Of a stretch of DNA of 64,000 bases, positions 25,411-34,445 are shown piece by piece. Every line of letters begins with the position of its first letter. Within the stretch, counting starts at the first letter, position 1. Origin of the DNA: CAVQCT01 sp964371785 (GTDB lineage Bacteria; Zixibacteria; MSB-5A5; GN15; FEB-12); the NCBI GenBank assembly GCA_964371785.1, contig CAYJOL010000002.1:476076-540075 (forward strand), read 5' to 3'. The translations under genes were made by a program, and so were the position numbers. The notes below the pieces were generated by a model. The model worked only from the letters and a program-made list of their open reading frames with translations, was not told where the DNA came from and searched no databases.

Positions 25411-25633
25411 CCTTCGGCACTATCTTGCCTATCCGCTGATATTTGTTATCTATTTGTACCGCTTTACGTTATCACCAATAATAGGCAAACAATGTCGGTT
25501 TCAGCCGACTTGCTCCCATTATGCCGAGGACGCACTCCGTCGTTATGGCATCTTTCGCGGTACTATGTTGGCAATCAAACGGTTACTGAAATGCCATCCC
25601 TGGCACGACGGTGGCTATGACCCGGTTGAATAA
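25364..25633 (+). CDS. yidD: Membrane protein insertion efficiency factor YidD
   Basis: 89 residues, typical. The family pattern is LYRFTLSPIIGKQCRFQPTCSHYAEDALRRYGIFRGTMLAIKRLLKCHPWHDGGYDPVE, with the conserved Cys residues, PTCSHYA and HPWHDGGYDPV. YidD aids membrane protein insertion by YidC, whose gene follows after 53 bp. It begins inside rnpA (47-bp overlap), so its start could also be the in-frame GTG at 25376; either way translation is coupled. Confidence 0.93.
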   Translation: MLKFVEYSTVSAPQRSLRHYLAYPLIFVIYLYRFTLSPIIGKQCRFQPTCSHYAEDALRRYGIFRGTMLAIKRLLKCHPWHDGGYDPVE

Positions 25634-25686
25634 ACTGTTGTGAATTAAGTATATAAGATTATTGGAACTAATACAGGGACGTTGAT

Positions 25687-27411
25687 TTGGATAAGAAAAC
25701 TATAATACTCGTTGTTCTTCTGGCAGTCCTGCTCATCTTCTACTTCCCAATCATGGAGTTTCTCGGACTGTACAAACCGGCTGAGGTTAAGCAGTCACCC
25801 GAAACCGACCAGGTTATCGATTCGCTCAGTCAAGACTACCAGAAAGCTGCGGATAGTGCAGGGGCGGTGTATGATTCGGTAGCCGGGTCCGCGGCATCAG
25901 TTGAGAGCGCGACCAAGGCCCAGCCGATAGACAGCATGACTTTCGACACGGTGGTCGTTACCACCAAGCAGTATATCGTCACCCTCACTTCGTTCGGCGG
26001 CGGACCGGTCTCGTTGACTTTGCGGAATTACTTTTACCGCGACGGCGGGGAGATTGAGATGCTGCCGGCGGCCGAATTGGCTACTCCGGAAGCGTCTTTC
26101 GCTGGAGGTTCCTTCTCGGCGAGTCGTGTCAATTACTCTTGCAATCTCTCACCGGGCCGGTATGATGCTACCAGCGACACTCTCGAGGTGTCGTACACCT
26201 ATGTTTCAAAAGATGGTGGAGAAATCATCAAGCACTACCGGTTCTACCCGAAGCGATACAACTACGACCTGGTGCTGGAGGTAAGGAATCGCGACAAGCT
26301 TGGCTTTGAACGGCAGTATGAGTTGATGTGGAATACGCCGCTGGGTGTGACCGAACCGCAGCCGGAAACGGACTATGAGTCGATGGAAGCTGCGGCGATG
26401 CAGGCGGGGAGCCGTGAAACGCTCAACGATTTCAAGGATGGCAAGCTCAACCAGACGGCTCCCGGCAGTACTTCATGGGCCGGCGTCCGATCGAAATATT
26501 TCGCGGCCGTCCTCATTCCGCGCAATCGCGAAGCCGATGCTGTGGTGGCCCGCGGACTCAAAGACAAGATTACCACTCCTCGAGGACCCATTGAACAACG
26601 CTTGATAACGGCAGGTCTCGAGATGCCGTTCGCTGTCGTCAATCAGTTCGCTGACACATTCAGCGTGTTTGTCGGCCCGCTCGATTACAACCTGATGGCC
26701 AGTTATCACATCGGACTTCAGGATATTCTGGGAATAGGAACCACTCCGTTTGTGGGGTGGATTATCAAGCCGTTCGCGATCGGGATCATGTGGCTTCTGC
26801 CCCGGATGTACACGCCGATTCAGAATTATGGTCTGGTGATCATACTATTCGCCCTGTTGGTCAAGATTATCACGATGCCGCTGTCGGTGAAATCGTTCCG
26901 CTCGATGAACGCGATGAAAGAACTTCAGCCGAAAATTGAAGAGCTCAAGAAGAAACACAAGAACAACCCGCAGGCGATGAATCAGGAGATGATGCGAATG
27001 TACAAGGCGCATGGGGTCAACCCGCTGTCGGGATGTCTGCCGATGCTTCCACAAATGCCGCTGTTCTTCGCGCTCTTCTCCGTCTTCCGTTCCACAATCC
27101 TGCTTCGGAACGCCGACTTCGTCTGGTTCATCACGGATCTGTCGCGCGGCGCCAGCAGTTTCACGGATCCATACATAGCGCTGGTGATCATCATGATCAT
27201 CGCGCAGTTCCTTTCGCAGAAACTCACGATGGCCTCGACCCAGCAGAACAAAATGATGGGATACATCATGCCACTGTTCATGGGATTCCTTTTTTATAGG
27301 TTCGCGGCCGGACTGGTGCTCTATTGGACCTGCTTCTCGCTGTTCTCTTTGCTGGACTATGCCGCGTTCAAACGCAAAGCGATCAAAAATCCGGAAGTGA
27401 AAACGGTCTAG
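25687..27411 (+). CDS. yidC: Membrane protein insertase YidC
   Basis: 574 residues; TTG start at 25687 with AGGGA upstream. Order of parts: an N-terminal anchoring helix (residues 6-27), a large periplasmic P1 domain (about 40-345, beta-rich), then the insertase core with TM2 and TM3 (GIMWLLPRMYTPIQNYGLVIILFALLVKIITMPLSVKSFRSMNAMKELQPKIEELKKKHKNN) holding the hydrophilic-groove Arg region, and TM4-6 ending AAGLVLYWTCFSLFSLLDY. YidC inserts proteins into the inner membrane alone or with SecYEG. The P1 domain marks a Gram-negative type. Confidence 0.96.
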   Translation: MDKKTIILVVLLAVLLIFYFPIMEFLGLYKPAEVKQSPETDQVIDSLSQDYQKAADSAGAVYDSVAGSAASVESATKAQPIDSMTFDTVVVTTKQYIVTLTSFGGGPVSLTLRNYFYRDGGEIEMLPAAELATPEASFAGGSFSASRVNYSCNLSPGRYDATSDTLEVSYTYVSKDGGEIIKHYRFYPKRYNYDLVLEVRNRDKLGFERQYELMWNTPLGVTEPQPETDYESMEAAAMQAGSRETLNDFKDGKLNQTAPGSTSWAGVRSKYFAAVLIPRNREADAVVARGLKDKITTPRGPIEQRLITAGLEMPFAVVNQFADTFSVFVGPLDYNLMASYHIGLQDILGIGTTPFVGWIIKPFAIGIMWLLPRMYTPIQNYGLVIILFALLVKIITMPLSVKSFRSMNAMKELQPKIEELKKKHKNNPQAMNQEMMRMYKAHGVNPLSGCLPMLPQMPLFFALFSVFRSTILLRNADFVWFITDLSRGASSFTDPYIALVIIMIIAQFLSQKLTMASTQQNKMMGYIMPLFMGFLFYRFAAGLVLYWTCFSLFSLLDYAAFKRKAIKNPEVKTV

Positions 27412-27428
27412 AAGAAAACAGGCGCGCC

Positions 27429-28831
27429 ATGACGCTTAAAAAAAAAATGCCGGAACTATCCGAGACGCTGACACCATTGTCGCGGTAATTACACCTCCGG
27501 GTGAGGGCGGGATAGCGGCTCTGCGGATCGCGGGCACCCGAAGCCTATCTATTCTCGAAAAACACTTTCGATCAAAATCGCGGGAAAAGACAGAGTTTCT
27601 GCCTTTTCAGATGCAGTACGGGTTTTTTGTCGATTCTGGCGGCCAGGTGGTTGACGAAATCCTGGCTGTATATATGCCGGAAAATCGGTCCTACACCGGT
27701 AAAGAACAGGTGGAGGTTTTCTGCCATGGCGGGCGCAAGGTTGTCCAGGCGATACAGGATATAATAATTGCGGACTCAGCTCGGGTGGCCGAACCTGGAG
27801 AGTTTACTCGTCTGGCATTCCTGGCTGGTCGGATTGATCTGACCAAGGCCGAAGCAGTAGCCGAGATTATTGCCGCCAACACCGCCAGTTCCTACGCCGC
27901 CGCTCGCGCGCACCTGATGGGAACCTACGAAGAATATATTAAGAACTTGCGAGACAAGCTCATAGATGTCATCGCCGAGGTCGAAGCATCCATCGATTAC
28001 CCCGAGGAAGACCTCGATTCTTCTGATAAACAGAAGTTGAATAATAATATAACAATTATAGAACAAGACATCAAGTCACTGGCGGAAACCTACCGCGGGG
28101 GACGCCTGATTAATGAGGGATTTCGTATCGCAATCGGTGGTCGCCCGAATGCGGGTAAATCATCTCTTTTCAATCTGCTTTTGAAGCAAGAAAGAGCGTT
28201 AGTCACACCGACCCCGGGAACAACCCGCGATTACTTGTCGGAGTGGATCGAGCTGGATGGATTCAAAGTAAATGTTATCGACACCGCCGGACTTCGCCGT
28301 ACCGGCGGGAAAGTTGAGAAAGAGGGTCAGAAGTCGGCAAGAACAATAATCGAATCAGCCGACCTCGTTGTCTGGATGGTTGACCTTACAGCCAGGTCCT
28401 GGCGAAGAACGCTTTCGGAAGATGTGCCGGGTCTGTCTGAGTGTCGTATCATATTGGTAGGAAATAAGATAGATAAGGTCAAAGAGATCTCTGAAGCGTA
28501 CCTCTATGAAGGACAAGATAGTGTAATGATCTCGTGCAAGACGGGCCGGGGAATTGGCCAGTTGAAGAGTCGCCTCGTGCACTATATTAATGTGGGAATG
28601 CCTGACCTCACTTCAGGGGTGATAGTCACCTCGGCCCGGCATCACCAAAAATTACTGGATTGCTTGAAACACCTTCGATCGGCTCGCAGGAAAATTAGTC
28701 ACGCGGAGTCACCCGAGCTGACAGCCTTCGACCTGAGACAGGCGGTCACCGCTATCGACGAGATAACCGGTAAAGTCTATAATGAGGATATACTCGGTCG
28801 TATTTTTGCAAAATTCTGCATCGGGAAATGA
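27429..28831 (+). CDS. mnmE: tRNA modification GTPase MnmE, with a -1 frame break at an A10 tract
   Basis: The G domain and body read in one frame to 28831: GRPNAGKSS (P loop), DTAGLR, NKID, and the C-terminal FCIGK with the essential Cys. The expected N terminus DTIVAVITPPGEGGIAALRI is in this frame from 27470 on, but no ATG/GTG/TTG lies upstream of it before the in-frame stop at 27437. The only sensible start, ATG at 27429 (MTLKKK...), is in the other frame and would terminate at 27486. The switch point is a run of ten A at 27438-27447; one extra A (or a -1 shift there) gives a normal enzyme of about 467 residues. MnmE with MnmG makes cmnm5U34 in tRNA. The alternative is a 406-residue protein from ATG 27611, lacking the first 50 or so residues of the domain. 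Confidence 0.88.
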
Positions 28832-28839
28832 TCCTCAAT

Positions 28840-28855
28840 AGTTCCACGTGAAACA
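28840..28855. promoter_or_regulatory. parS-like site between mnmE and mnmG
   Basis: AGTTCCACGTGAAACA differs from the consensus TGTTNCACGTGAAACA only at the first base. It lies 9 bp after the mnmE stop and 124 bp before mnmG. ParB, encoded 3.4 kb downstream, is expected to load here and spread over the origin region. Confidence 0.85.
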
Positions 28856-28978
28856 TTCGCGCCACTTCATGCATTGCGCCCCAGGTGCCGTATAATTTCT
28901 GTTGGAAAGTATTGTGAATTGGGCTAGATTGGCCGGCATACGAGTAATGAAAGTTGATTTTCCCAAAGGCTGTAGTAT

Positions 28979-30847
28979 TTGAACTGCGACTATAATGTAA
29001 TAGTGATTGGTGGTGGACATGCCGGTGTCGAGTCTGCTCTGGCTGTAGCTCGAATGGGCAAAACTGCCGCGATTATCACGATGGACACCGGAAAACTTGC
29101 CCTCATGTCGTGCAATCCGGCCATTGGCGGGATCGGCAAGTCCCACCTTGTTAAGGAAATAGATGCGCTCGGTGGGCTCATGGCCGAGGCTATCGACGCC
29201 ACCGGAATCCAATTCCGACGACTGAATCTGTCCCGTGGACCAGCGGTCTGGTCTACCCGGGTACAGGCGGACCGGATTAAGTACAACGAGTATATTGTGT
29301 CCGCAGTGAGGGCCGTGCCTCAGGTTGATGTTATCCGGGGCCTGGCCGGACAGCTTTTGGTCGAAAGTGGTCAGGCCGTGGGGATTCGGCTGGAAACCGG
29401 CGAGCTGATTTCCTCTCAGGCAGTGGTCATTGCCACCGGCACATTCATGGGCGGGTTGATTCACATTGGCGAACGGAAAATCAAGGCCGGCCGGATTGGT
29501 GAAGACTCCGCTTACAAGCTTTCTGATTCCTTTCGTGAACTTGGATTCGAATTGGGCCGTTTGAAGACGGGCACGCCGCCGCGTCTTGACGGCGACACTA
29601 TTGACTGGTCAAAGTGCGAAATCCAACCTGGTGAGGAACCGATTCCGTTTTTCTCCACCCGGAGCAATAGAGCCCCATTCGCCCAGGTTCCCTGTCATCT
29701 GACTTACACAACTGCCAAAACTAAAGCAATCATATCGGCCAACTTCCACCGCTCGCCTATCTTTTCCGGGCAGATCGACTCAAAAGGACCGAGATACTGT
29801 CCCTCGATCGAGGACAAATTCTACCGGTTCAGTGATAAGGATCGCCACCAGCTTTTTCTGGAGCCCGAAGGCAACGGTACAAATGAAATATACCCTAACG
29901 GATTTTCGACTTCGCTGCCCGAAGATATCCAATTTCAGGCAATCCGGACGGTCACAGGACTTGAGAACGTGGAAATCGTCCGTCCCGGCTATGCTGTAGA
30001 ATATGACTACTGTCCTTCCCACCAGATTAAGCAGTCACTGGAAACCCGTCGTCTGTCCCGGCTGTTCCTGGCGGGGCAGATTAATGGGACTTCGGGATAT
30101 GAAGAAGCGGCAGCGCAAGGACTGATGGCTGGGATAAATGCAGTTCTGGCAATTGAGCACGAGCCGGCGTTTGTATTGGATCGCTCGGAGGCATATACCG
30201 GCGTGATGATAGACGATCTCACAACCAGATCGACCACTGAGCCATACCGGCTGTTCACCTCGCGGGCTGAATACCGGCTTGCTCTTCGTGAGGACAATGC
30301 CCGGGATCGCCTTCACGGGTATGCAAGAAAGTACAATCTTATATCCGACAACGAATTCAATGCATTTGTTCGAATCCGAGAGCAGACTGAACAGGAGATA
30401 TCACTCCTTCGCAAGAAACGGATTACGATCAGTGAACTCGGCAGGTTGGGGGATCGGTTTATCAAGAAGGAAAATATTAGCCTCGAGGAGCTCCTCAAGC
30501 AGCCGGGGATTACTATTAATGATGCAATGCCGATTCTGGCTCGTTTTGATGGTGAATTCTCTGTCAACCGGGAAGTCCTGGAGCGAGCGGCTATCCACAT
30601 CCGATATCACGGCTACATTGCCAAGCAGCAGCGTGAAATTGACAAGTTCAAGCGGATGGAAAGAGAGAGTATTCCGGAAGAGTTCGATTTTGGCAGTGTA
30701 AAGGGTTTAAAAGCCGAGGCGCTTGAGAAATTCGGCCGATTCCGCCCTGATTCACTGGGCCAGGCCGGGCGAATCGAGGGGGTGACACCGGGTGATATCG
30801 CGGTCCTGTCTGTCTACCTCAAAAGGCACAAGGCCGGCTCCCTATGA
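28979..30847 (+). CDS. mnmG: tRNA uridine-5-carboxymethylaminomethyl(34) synthesis enzyme MnmG
   Basis: 622 residues; TTG start at 28979. The N terminus holds the FAD-binding Rossmann loop VIGGGHAGVESA, then MSCNPAIGGIGKSHLVKEIDALGG, a second dinucleotide-type region, and the C-terminal MnmE-interacting helical part (YHGYIAKQQREIDKFKRMERESIPEEFDF and EKFGRFRPDSLGQAGRIEGVTPGDIAVL). With MnmE it adds the carboxymethylaminomethyl group to U34 of certain tRNAs using FAD, NADH and methylene-THF. The stop overlaps the rsmG start (ATGA). Confidence 0.97.
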   Translation: MNCDYNVIVIGGGHAGVESALAVARMGKTAAIITMDTGKLALMSCNPAIGGIGKSHLVKEIDALGGLMAEAIDATGIQFRRLNLSRGPAVWSTRVQADRIKYNEYIVSAVRAVPQVDVIRGLAGQLLVESGQAVGIRLETGELISSQAVVIATGTFMGGLIHIGERKIKAGRIGEDSAYKLSDSFRELGFELGRLKTGTPPRLDGDTIDWSKCEIQPGEEPIPFFSTRSNRAPFAQVPCHLTYTTAKTKAIISANFHRSPIFSGQIDSKGPRYCPSIEDKFYRFSDKDRHQLFLEPEGNGTNEIYPNGFSTSLPEDIQFQAIRTVTGLENVEIVRPGYAVEYDYCPSHQIKQSLETRRLSRLFLAGQINGTSGYEEAAAQGLMAGINAVLAIEHEPAFVLDRSEAYTGVMIDDLTTRSTTEPYRLFTSRAEYRLALREDNARDRLHGYARKYNLISDNEFNAFVRIREQTEQEISLLRKKRITISELGRLGDRFIKKENISLEELLKQPGITINDAMPILARFDGEFSVNREVLERAAIHIRYHGYIAKQQREIDKFKRMERESIPEEFDFGSVKGLKAEALEKFGRFRPDSLGQAGRIEGVTPGDIAVLSVYLKRHKAGSL

Positions 30848-31467
30848 TCTTGTCTTCCGATCTGATCCACTTTGATCCGACCGCCCTGCTCAAGAGTTTT
30901 GATCCGGACGGCAGGCTCGACCATTATTTTGAGCTTCTGGCCGATGAAAACAGCCGAATCAACCTGGTTTCACGTGAAACATCTCGCGACGGCCTGATCC
31001 AGCTGGCCGCCGAATCTCTGCTTCCCTTCCAATATTGCCAATGTCGGCAAATCGACCGGTTCTTGGATATCGGCAGCGGCGGTGGATTTCCGGCTTTCCC
31101 AATTCTGCTGACGCAATCAGTTCGACAGGCGACACTGGTCGAGCGGACTCAGAAGAAGGCTGCGGCCCTGGATCGGTTCGCCCATGACAAATCACTTGCC
31201 GTCTCGGCCAACGTCACGCTTGTGAATCAGACGTTCGAAGAGTGGAAGAGTAACGATTCGTTTGATCTTATCACCCTCCGTCTGGTTCGCCTGACGCCGA
31301 TCCTCCTCAAAAGAATCCTCTCCAGAGTCTCCCCCGGCGGCTTGTTTATCTACTATGCTGTTCCGACTCAAGTAAGCGGCCCTGAGCCGCTGGATATAAT
31401 GTCCTACCGCTACTCTTCCGGACAGTCTGCTGTCGTCAAATCATTTACTTTCATCAGAAAAAAGTAA
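30844..31467 (+). CDS. rsmG: 16S rRNA (guanine(527)-N7)-methyltransferase RsmG
   Basis: 207 residues, start overlapping the mnmG stop by 4 bp. The SAM-binding region is FLDIGSGGGFPAFPI followed by TLVERTQKKAAALDR, with the NLVSRETSRDG block near residues 39-49. The enzyme adds N7-methyl to G527 of 16S rRNA. A parS-like sequence is embedded in codons encoding VSRET. The coding sequence ends 88 bp before parA. Confidence 0.95.
   Translation: MILSSDLIHFDPTALLKSFDPDGRLDHYFELLADENSRINLVSRETSRDGLIQLAAESLLPFQYCQCRQIDRFLDIGSGGGFPAFPILLTQSVRQATLVERTQKKAAALDRFAHDKSLAVSANVTLVNQTFEEWKSNDSFDLITLRLVRLTPILLKRILSRVSPGGLFIYYAVPTQVSGPEPLDIMSYRYSSGQSAVVKSFTFIRKK
30966..30981. promoter_or_regulatory. parS-like site inside rsmG
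   Basis: GGTTTCACGTGAAACA differs from the consensus TGTTNCACGTGAAACA only at the first base; the core TTTCACGTGAAA is a perfect palindrome. It lies within the rsmG codons for VSRET, 2.1 kb from the other site, in the same replichore position as parAB. Confidence 0.88.
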
Positions 31468-31488
31468 GTATCAGCTTGTGTTTTTTAG

Positions 31489-31517
31489 TTGATTCGTACT
31501 TTATGGCAGTTTAATCT
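31489..31517 (+). promoter_or_regulatory. Predicted parAB promoter
   Basis: TTGATT (31489-31494), 17 bp, TAATCT (31512-31517), 38 bp before the parA GTG. The transcript could also come by read-through from rsmG. Confidence 0.5.
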
Positions 31518-31555
31518 CTTTTGGGATAGCTTGATATGCGTAATAAGGAGAATCA

Positions 31556-32314
31556 GTGAGCAAGGTAATCGCCATTACAAATCAAAAGGGTGGAGTTGGC
31601 AAAACGACAACGGCTATCAATCTCAGCTCCTGTCTGGCGGCCGCCGAGCACCGGACCTGCCTGATCGATATGGATCCGCAGGCGAACTCGACCAGCGGGC
31701 TGGGCCTGGATAAGAGCAAGATAGAAACATCGGTCTATGATGTCCTGCTTGGTGCGCGACCGATCCGCGAAGTGGTCCGCGATACCGACCTGAAGTACCT
31801 CACCTTGGTGCCGTCGTCGATCTCCCTGGTCGGCGCCGAAGTCGAACTGGTCAGCATGATCGCGCGCGAGACAAGACTCAAGAGTGCACTTTCCGAAATC
31901 AGGGACGAATTCGAATACATCATCATCGACTGCCCGCCGTCGCTCGGCCTGTTGACGATCAATTCGCTGACCGCGGCCGACTCAATAATCGTGCCGATAC
32001 AGTGCGAGTACTACGCCCTGGAGGGTCTCGGTCAGCTGATGAACACGGTGAAGCTGGTGCAGGATAATCTCAACCCGCATCTTCAGATTGAAGGAGTGCT
32101 GTTGACGATGTTCGATGGCCGGTTGAATCTTTCGCGCCAGGTATCCGACGAAGTGCGGAAGCATTTCAACAAGAAGGTCTATGACACGGTGATCTCTCGC
32201 AATGTGCGCCTCTCCGAGGCGCCGTCGTTCGGCAAGCCGATCATCCTGTATGATATTCTGTCCACCGGGGCGGAGAATTACATGTCGCTTACCAAAGAGG
32301 TGTTGTCACAATGA
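31556..32314 (+). CDS. parA: Chromosome-partitioning ATPase ParA (Soj type)
   Basis: 252 residues, GTG start with AAGGAG seven bases before. It carries the deviant Walker A motif KGGVGKTTTAIN at residues 10-21, a Walker A' DMDPQANSTSGLG and the Walker B IIIDCPPSLG. The short N terminus without a helix-turn-helix identifies a chromosomal Soj type. ParA forms an ATP-dependent gradient on DNA that pulls ParB-parS complexes apart. It overlaps parB by four bases (ATGA), a sign of coupled translation. Confidence 0.96.
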   Translation: MSKVIAITNQKGGVGKTTTAINLSSCLAAAEHRTCLIDMDPQANSTSGLGLDKSKIETSVYDVLLGARPIREVVRDTDLKYLTLVPSSISLVGAEVELVSMIARETRLKSALSEIRDEFEYIIIDCPPSLGLLTINSLTAADSIIVPIQCEYYALEGLGQLMNTVKLVQDNLNPHLQIEGVLLTMFDGRLNLSRQVSDEVRKHFNKKVYDTVISRNVRLSEAPSFGKPIILYDILSTGAENYMSLTKEVLSQ

Positions 32315-33159
32315 GCAAGCTCGTGCTAGGGAAAGGACTCGGGGCGCTTATCCCCACCGATGATACGAAGAGTGCAGAGACGCATAGATTCAAGACCGTG
32401 TCGCTTGATCGCATAGCGCCCAATCCGATGCAGCCCCGCCGCGAATTCGATCAGGAGAGTCTGATGCAGCTGGCGCAGTCATTCAAAGAGAACGGCATCA
32501 TGCAGCCGTTGCTGGTGAGGGCCAATGGATCCGGGTTCACGATAATCGCGGGCGAGCGTCGGTATCGCGCGGCCCGCCTGGCCGGCATGACCGAGGTCCC
32601 GGTGCTGCAGATGGACGACGTGACCGATGCGCAGATGCTTGAGATGGCGCTTGTGGAGAACCTCCAGCGCGAGAATCTCAACCCGATGGAGACAGCCGAA
32701 GGATATAGGCGGTTGATCGAAGAATGCGGTCTGACTCAGGCGCAACTCGGGGATCGGGTCGGCAAGAGCCGGTCCGCGGTAACAAACGTGATCAGATTGA
32801 ACGGCCTGCCGGAATCGATAAAGACGATGATCCGGCATGGGAAGCTGACCGAGGGTCATGCCCGTGCGATTTTGGCGCTGGAGAATGAACTCGACATGGT
32901 CAGGCTCGCCGAACAAATAGTGAACGATTCTCTGTCGGTGCGCGAGGTTGAGCAAGTCACCAGCCGCACCAAAAAGCGCCGCCTGGTGCCAAAGAAGAAA
33001 ATCCCGGCGCTCACCGAGATCGAAAATTACCTGAAACGCTTGCTGGGCACGTCGGTAAAAATAAACCCGGGCCTGAAGCAAGGCAAAATTGAAATTGAAT
33101 TCTACGGAGACGAGGACCTCGAACGACTGTTGGAGCTGTTCAAGAAAATCGAAAGTTAG
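32311..33159 (+). CDS. parB: Chromosome-partitioning protein ParB (Spo0J type, CTPase)
   Basis: 282 residues. The N-terminal CTP-binding domain has GERRYRAARLAGMTEVPVLQM (box II) and LVENLQRENLNPMETAEGYRRLIEE. The central helix-turn-helix (TQAQLGDRVGKSRSAVTNVIRLNGLP) binds parS. The C-terminal dimerisation region follows a Lys/Arg-rich linker (TSRTKKRRLVPKKK). Two nearby parS-like sites support its role. It is immediately upstream of an M23 peptidase gene with a 2-bp gap. Confidence 0.96.
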   Translation: MSKLVLGKGLGALIPTDDTKSAETHRFKTVSLDRIAPNPMQPRREFDQESLMQLAQSFKENGIMQPLLVRANGSGFTIIAGERRYRAARLAGMTEVPVLQMDDVTDAQMLEMALVENLQRENLNPMETAEGYRRLIEECGLTQAQLGDRVGKSRSAVTNVIRLNGLPESIKTMIRHGKLTEGHARAILALENELDMVRLAEQIVNDSLSVREVEQVTSRTKKRRLVPKKKIPALTEIENYLKRLLGTSVKINPGLKQGKIEIEFYGDEDLERLLELFKKIES

Positions 33160-33161
33160 TC

Positions 33162-33947
33162 ATGGCATCCAAATTCGTCACGGTGATGTTGATTCCCGAC
33201 GGTGCGGAAAACCGGCGGGGGTTTCGCATCCGTCAGTGGGTCCTCAAATCTATAGTTATTGGCATCGCAGTCATTCTTATCGGGATTATTGTCTTCTTCA
33301 CTTTCTACGGTAAGGTGCTCACCCGAGCCGCGACCGCCGACAAACTGGCAAAGGAAAATGAACGACTGCTTCGCTACCAGTATAAAGTCCAGTTACTCGA
33401 AGATAACTTGGTGAAAGCACGTGAGATAGTGACCAGACTGACGCAGATTGCGGGAATCGATATCGAATTCCCGGAGATCCCCGATGATTCAACGATTTTT
33501 GCCTCGGTCGAACAAAAACAGGGTGCCACGGTAGAACGGCAGCTCTCCAATGACTTATCTTTACCATCGGGAATGCCGATACAAGGATTCATAACCCAGG
33601 ATTTTGACACGGCGAACGATAATCACTTTCATCCTGGGGTAGACATCGCGTGCGCCATCGGCACACCGGTACTCGCTACCGCGTCGGGATTGGTTGAATA
33701 CGCGGATTATGATTCGACTTATGGTTATATGGTTGTGTTAAGGCACAATGATACCGTGCAGACAGTGTACGGGCACAACGAAGAACTGCTGGTGAAGCCC
33801 GGTCAGCAGGTGCTGGCCGGCAGCCGAATCGCGTTAAGCGGCAACACGGGAGTATCCACGGCACCGCATTTACACTACGAAATCAGAATAAACGATGAAC
33901 CTATAGATCCGATGGAAAATCCATATGATAAAAAAAACCAACAATAA
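33162..33947 (+). CDS. M23 (LytM-type) cell-wall peptidase with transmembrane anchor
   Basis: 261 residues. A short cytoplasmic tail, a membrane helix (SIVIGIAVILIGIIVFFTFYG, residues 30-50), a coiled coil (56-95), a linker and the peptidase domain (about 145-250). Zinc ligands are visible: HFHPGVDIAC (H-x3-D) and APHLHYEI (HLH). The enzyme cuts peptidoglycan peptide bridges in the periplasm. It follows parB by 2 bp and its 3' end overlaps the bactofilin gene by 23 bp. M23-bactofilin pairs shape cells in other bacteria (for example Helicobacter Csd1-CcmA), so a local cell-wall-shaping role is likely. Confidence 0.93.
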   Translation: MASKFVTVMLIPDGAENRRGFRIRQWVLKSIVIGIAVILIGIIVFFTFYGKVLTRAATADKLAKENERLLRYQYKVQLLEDNLVKAREIVTRLTQIAGIDIEFPEIPDDSTIFASVEQKQGATVERQLSNDLSLPSGMPIQGFITQDFDTANDNHFHPGVDIACAIGTPVLATASGLVEYADYDSTYGYMVVLRHNDTVQTVYGHNEELLVKPGQQVLAGSRIALSGNTGVSTAPHLHYEIRINDEPIDPMENPYDKKNQQ

Positions 33948-34356
33948 CGAAGTGGATGGGTTGATGAACACTATTATTGGCAAAGACACAGTAATTACGG
34001 GGACCCTGGATATCAAGGGCGCCCTGCGAGTCGACGGCACAGTGAAGGGGAAGATTCTTTGCTCGGACTGTGTCACCGTTGGTGCCACCGGGTTGGTTGA
34101 AGCTGAAATCGAGGCTGATTCCGCAATTATTGCCGGACGTATGGTTGGCAACGTGGTTACCACCGAGAAGATTGAGCTCCAGACTAAGTGCGAGATGGAA
34201 GGTGACTTACGGACCAAGTCGCTGGTCATCGAACAAGGCGCGGTCTTTTGCGGAGCATGTAATATGAAGGACACGAAGCCAAATTTAGGTTTCCTGGCCC
34301 CCGAGAAGGTTGTCAAGGCCGAAGAGTTCGTATCCGATCAGAAAAAGAAGTTCTGA
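33925..34356 (+). CDS. Bactofilin
   Basis: 143 residues, with the right-handed beta-helix core (about residues 15-115) of the bactofilin (PF04519) type: IGKDTVITGTLDIKGALRVDGTVKGKILCSDCVTVGATGLVEAEIEADSAIIAGRMVGNVV. The ends are unstructured. It polymerises without nucleotide into filaments. The ATG lies 23 bp inside the M23 peptidase gene, and a later ATG at 33964 is also possible. The adjoining parAB, parS and origin candidate suggest it could position the partition complex, as bactofilins do in Myxococcus. Confidence 0.93.
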   Translation: MIKKTNNNEVDGLMNTIIGKDTVITGTLDIKGALRVDGTVKGKILCSDCVTVGATGLVEAEIEADSAIIAGRMVGNVVTTEKIELQTKCEMEGDLRTKSLVIEQGAVFCGACNMKDTKPNLGFLAPEKVVKAEEFVSDQKKKF

Positions 34357-34402
34357 TTGTTGATAAAACGGCCTGTTTGTGGACAACTATCAGGTTTTGT
34401 GG

Positions 34403-34445
34403 ATAACTGGTTATGTTGTTACATAATAACAACATAGCCAGTTAT
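34403..34445. repeat. 19-bp-arm inverted repeat inside the oriC candidate
   Basis: Left arm ATAACTGGTTATGTTGTTA (34403-34421), 5-bp loop, right arm complementary except one base (G437 in place of A). Its left end shares four bases with the perfect DnaA box at 34398-34406. It could form a cruciform or a stem in single-stranded DNA during unwinding. Confidence 0.88.
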
